A stretch of 64,000 nucleotides of DNA from Bradyrhizobium rifense (GTDB taxonomy: Bacteria; Pseudomonadota; Alphaproteobacteria; Rhizobiales; Xanthobacteraceae): the NCBI RefSeq assembly GCF_008123425.1, contig NZ_VSSS01000065.1, positions 1 to 64,000 on the forward strand, written 5' to 3'. The translations under genes and the position numbers were made by a program. Positions 63,831 to 64,000 of the stretch are shown here, piece after piece. Numbering within the stretch: position 1 is the first letter of the stretch; each line of letters starts with the position of its first letter. The notes under the pieces are model-generated. The model was not told the origin of the DNA and searched no databases. It saw nothing but the letters and a program-made list of their open reading frames with translations.

Positions 63831-64000
63831 ATTGTGCGCGGCATCGATGCGGCGCAGATGAAGCGGTTCTGGTTCGGCACGGACAGATTCTCGCTTCGGA
63901 GGGAAGCGCCGTCCAATGAGTTTTATGAATCGACCGGGCAGATCGATTCATTTTATCGATAGGTCCATTGCGCCGCAGCTGCCGCGACCCGTCCTATTGC

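Overview
The window looks like a large repABC plasmid, or most of one, from an alphaproteobacterium of the Bradyrhizobium/Rhodopseudomonas/Nitrobacter group (Nitrobacteraceae). Grounds: high GC, a complete repA-repB-repC unit with four identical 16-bp parS-type palindromes, a LuxI/LuxR pair beside a conjugation operon, DUF736, DUF1419, DUF7007, DUF2285 and RHE_PE00001-type plasmid genes, WGR proteins, and RTX fragments typical of that group. The genus is inferred, not proven.

Layout. 1-2530: an adenylate cyclase/alpha-beta hydrolase fusion gene flanked by an imperfect 45-bp direct repeat. 2531-15908 (minus strand): one long transfer operon reading luxI, a virB1-like gene, virB2, B3, B4, B5, eexN, B6, B7, B8, B9, B10, B11, virD4/traG and an LPD7 gene. 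It is preceded by a 16-bp lux-box-like palindrome at 15975-15990, with luxR divergent at 16321. This copies the logic of the Ti-plasmid traI-trb operon but with VirB-type parts. virB5 and luxR each carry an apparent one-base deletion, and the virB1-like protein lacks the catalytic Glu. No complete relaxase gene was recognised.

17130-25456: a WGR gene, then a plus-strand plasmid gene block (58-aa protein, DUF3991/Toprim protein, DUF1419 protein, 1700-aa methylase-helicase resembling DarB-type antirestriction proteins). 25530-38660: a surface-protein and scar zone. It holds an RTX gene remnant broken by a decayed IS1182-type element, an IS3 remnant, a YadA-like trimeric adhesin with a secreted neighbour, a 1772-aa multidomain protein, a tRNA 5' fragment beside an integrase remnant, a LuxR-type regulator, a ~360-bp partial duplicate of the 1772-aa gene's 3' end, and a katG 5' fragment. 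38948-48606: a second block of plasmid genes (ParB-like nuclease, DUF7007, ArdC, DUF736). Here ardC has been split by a recombinase-in-trio (RIT) element whose third recombinase is truncated.

48814-53001: stability and accessory genes (AbiE type IV toxin-antitoxin with two operator palindromes, DUF2285, RHE_PE00001 protein, VapBC). 53045-58427: the parS region and repABC, with an antisense RNA between repB and repC. 58535-64000: small plasmid genes, a second DUF736 gene with the same long 5' leader as the first, a secreted TPR protein, a secreted unknown protein and a second WGR gene.

How it fits together: repABC and two toxin-antitoxin systems maintain the replicon. LuxI/LuxR probably gate a VirB/D4 mating apparatus by cell density. 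The ArdC, methylase-helicase, ParB-like and Toprim genes resemble the entry-phase or anti-restriction genes of conjugative plasmids. Several of these modules are visibly damaged, so the replicon as sequenced may be impaired in transfer.
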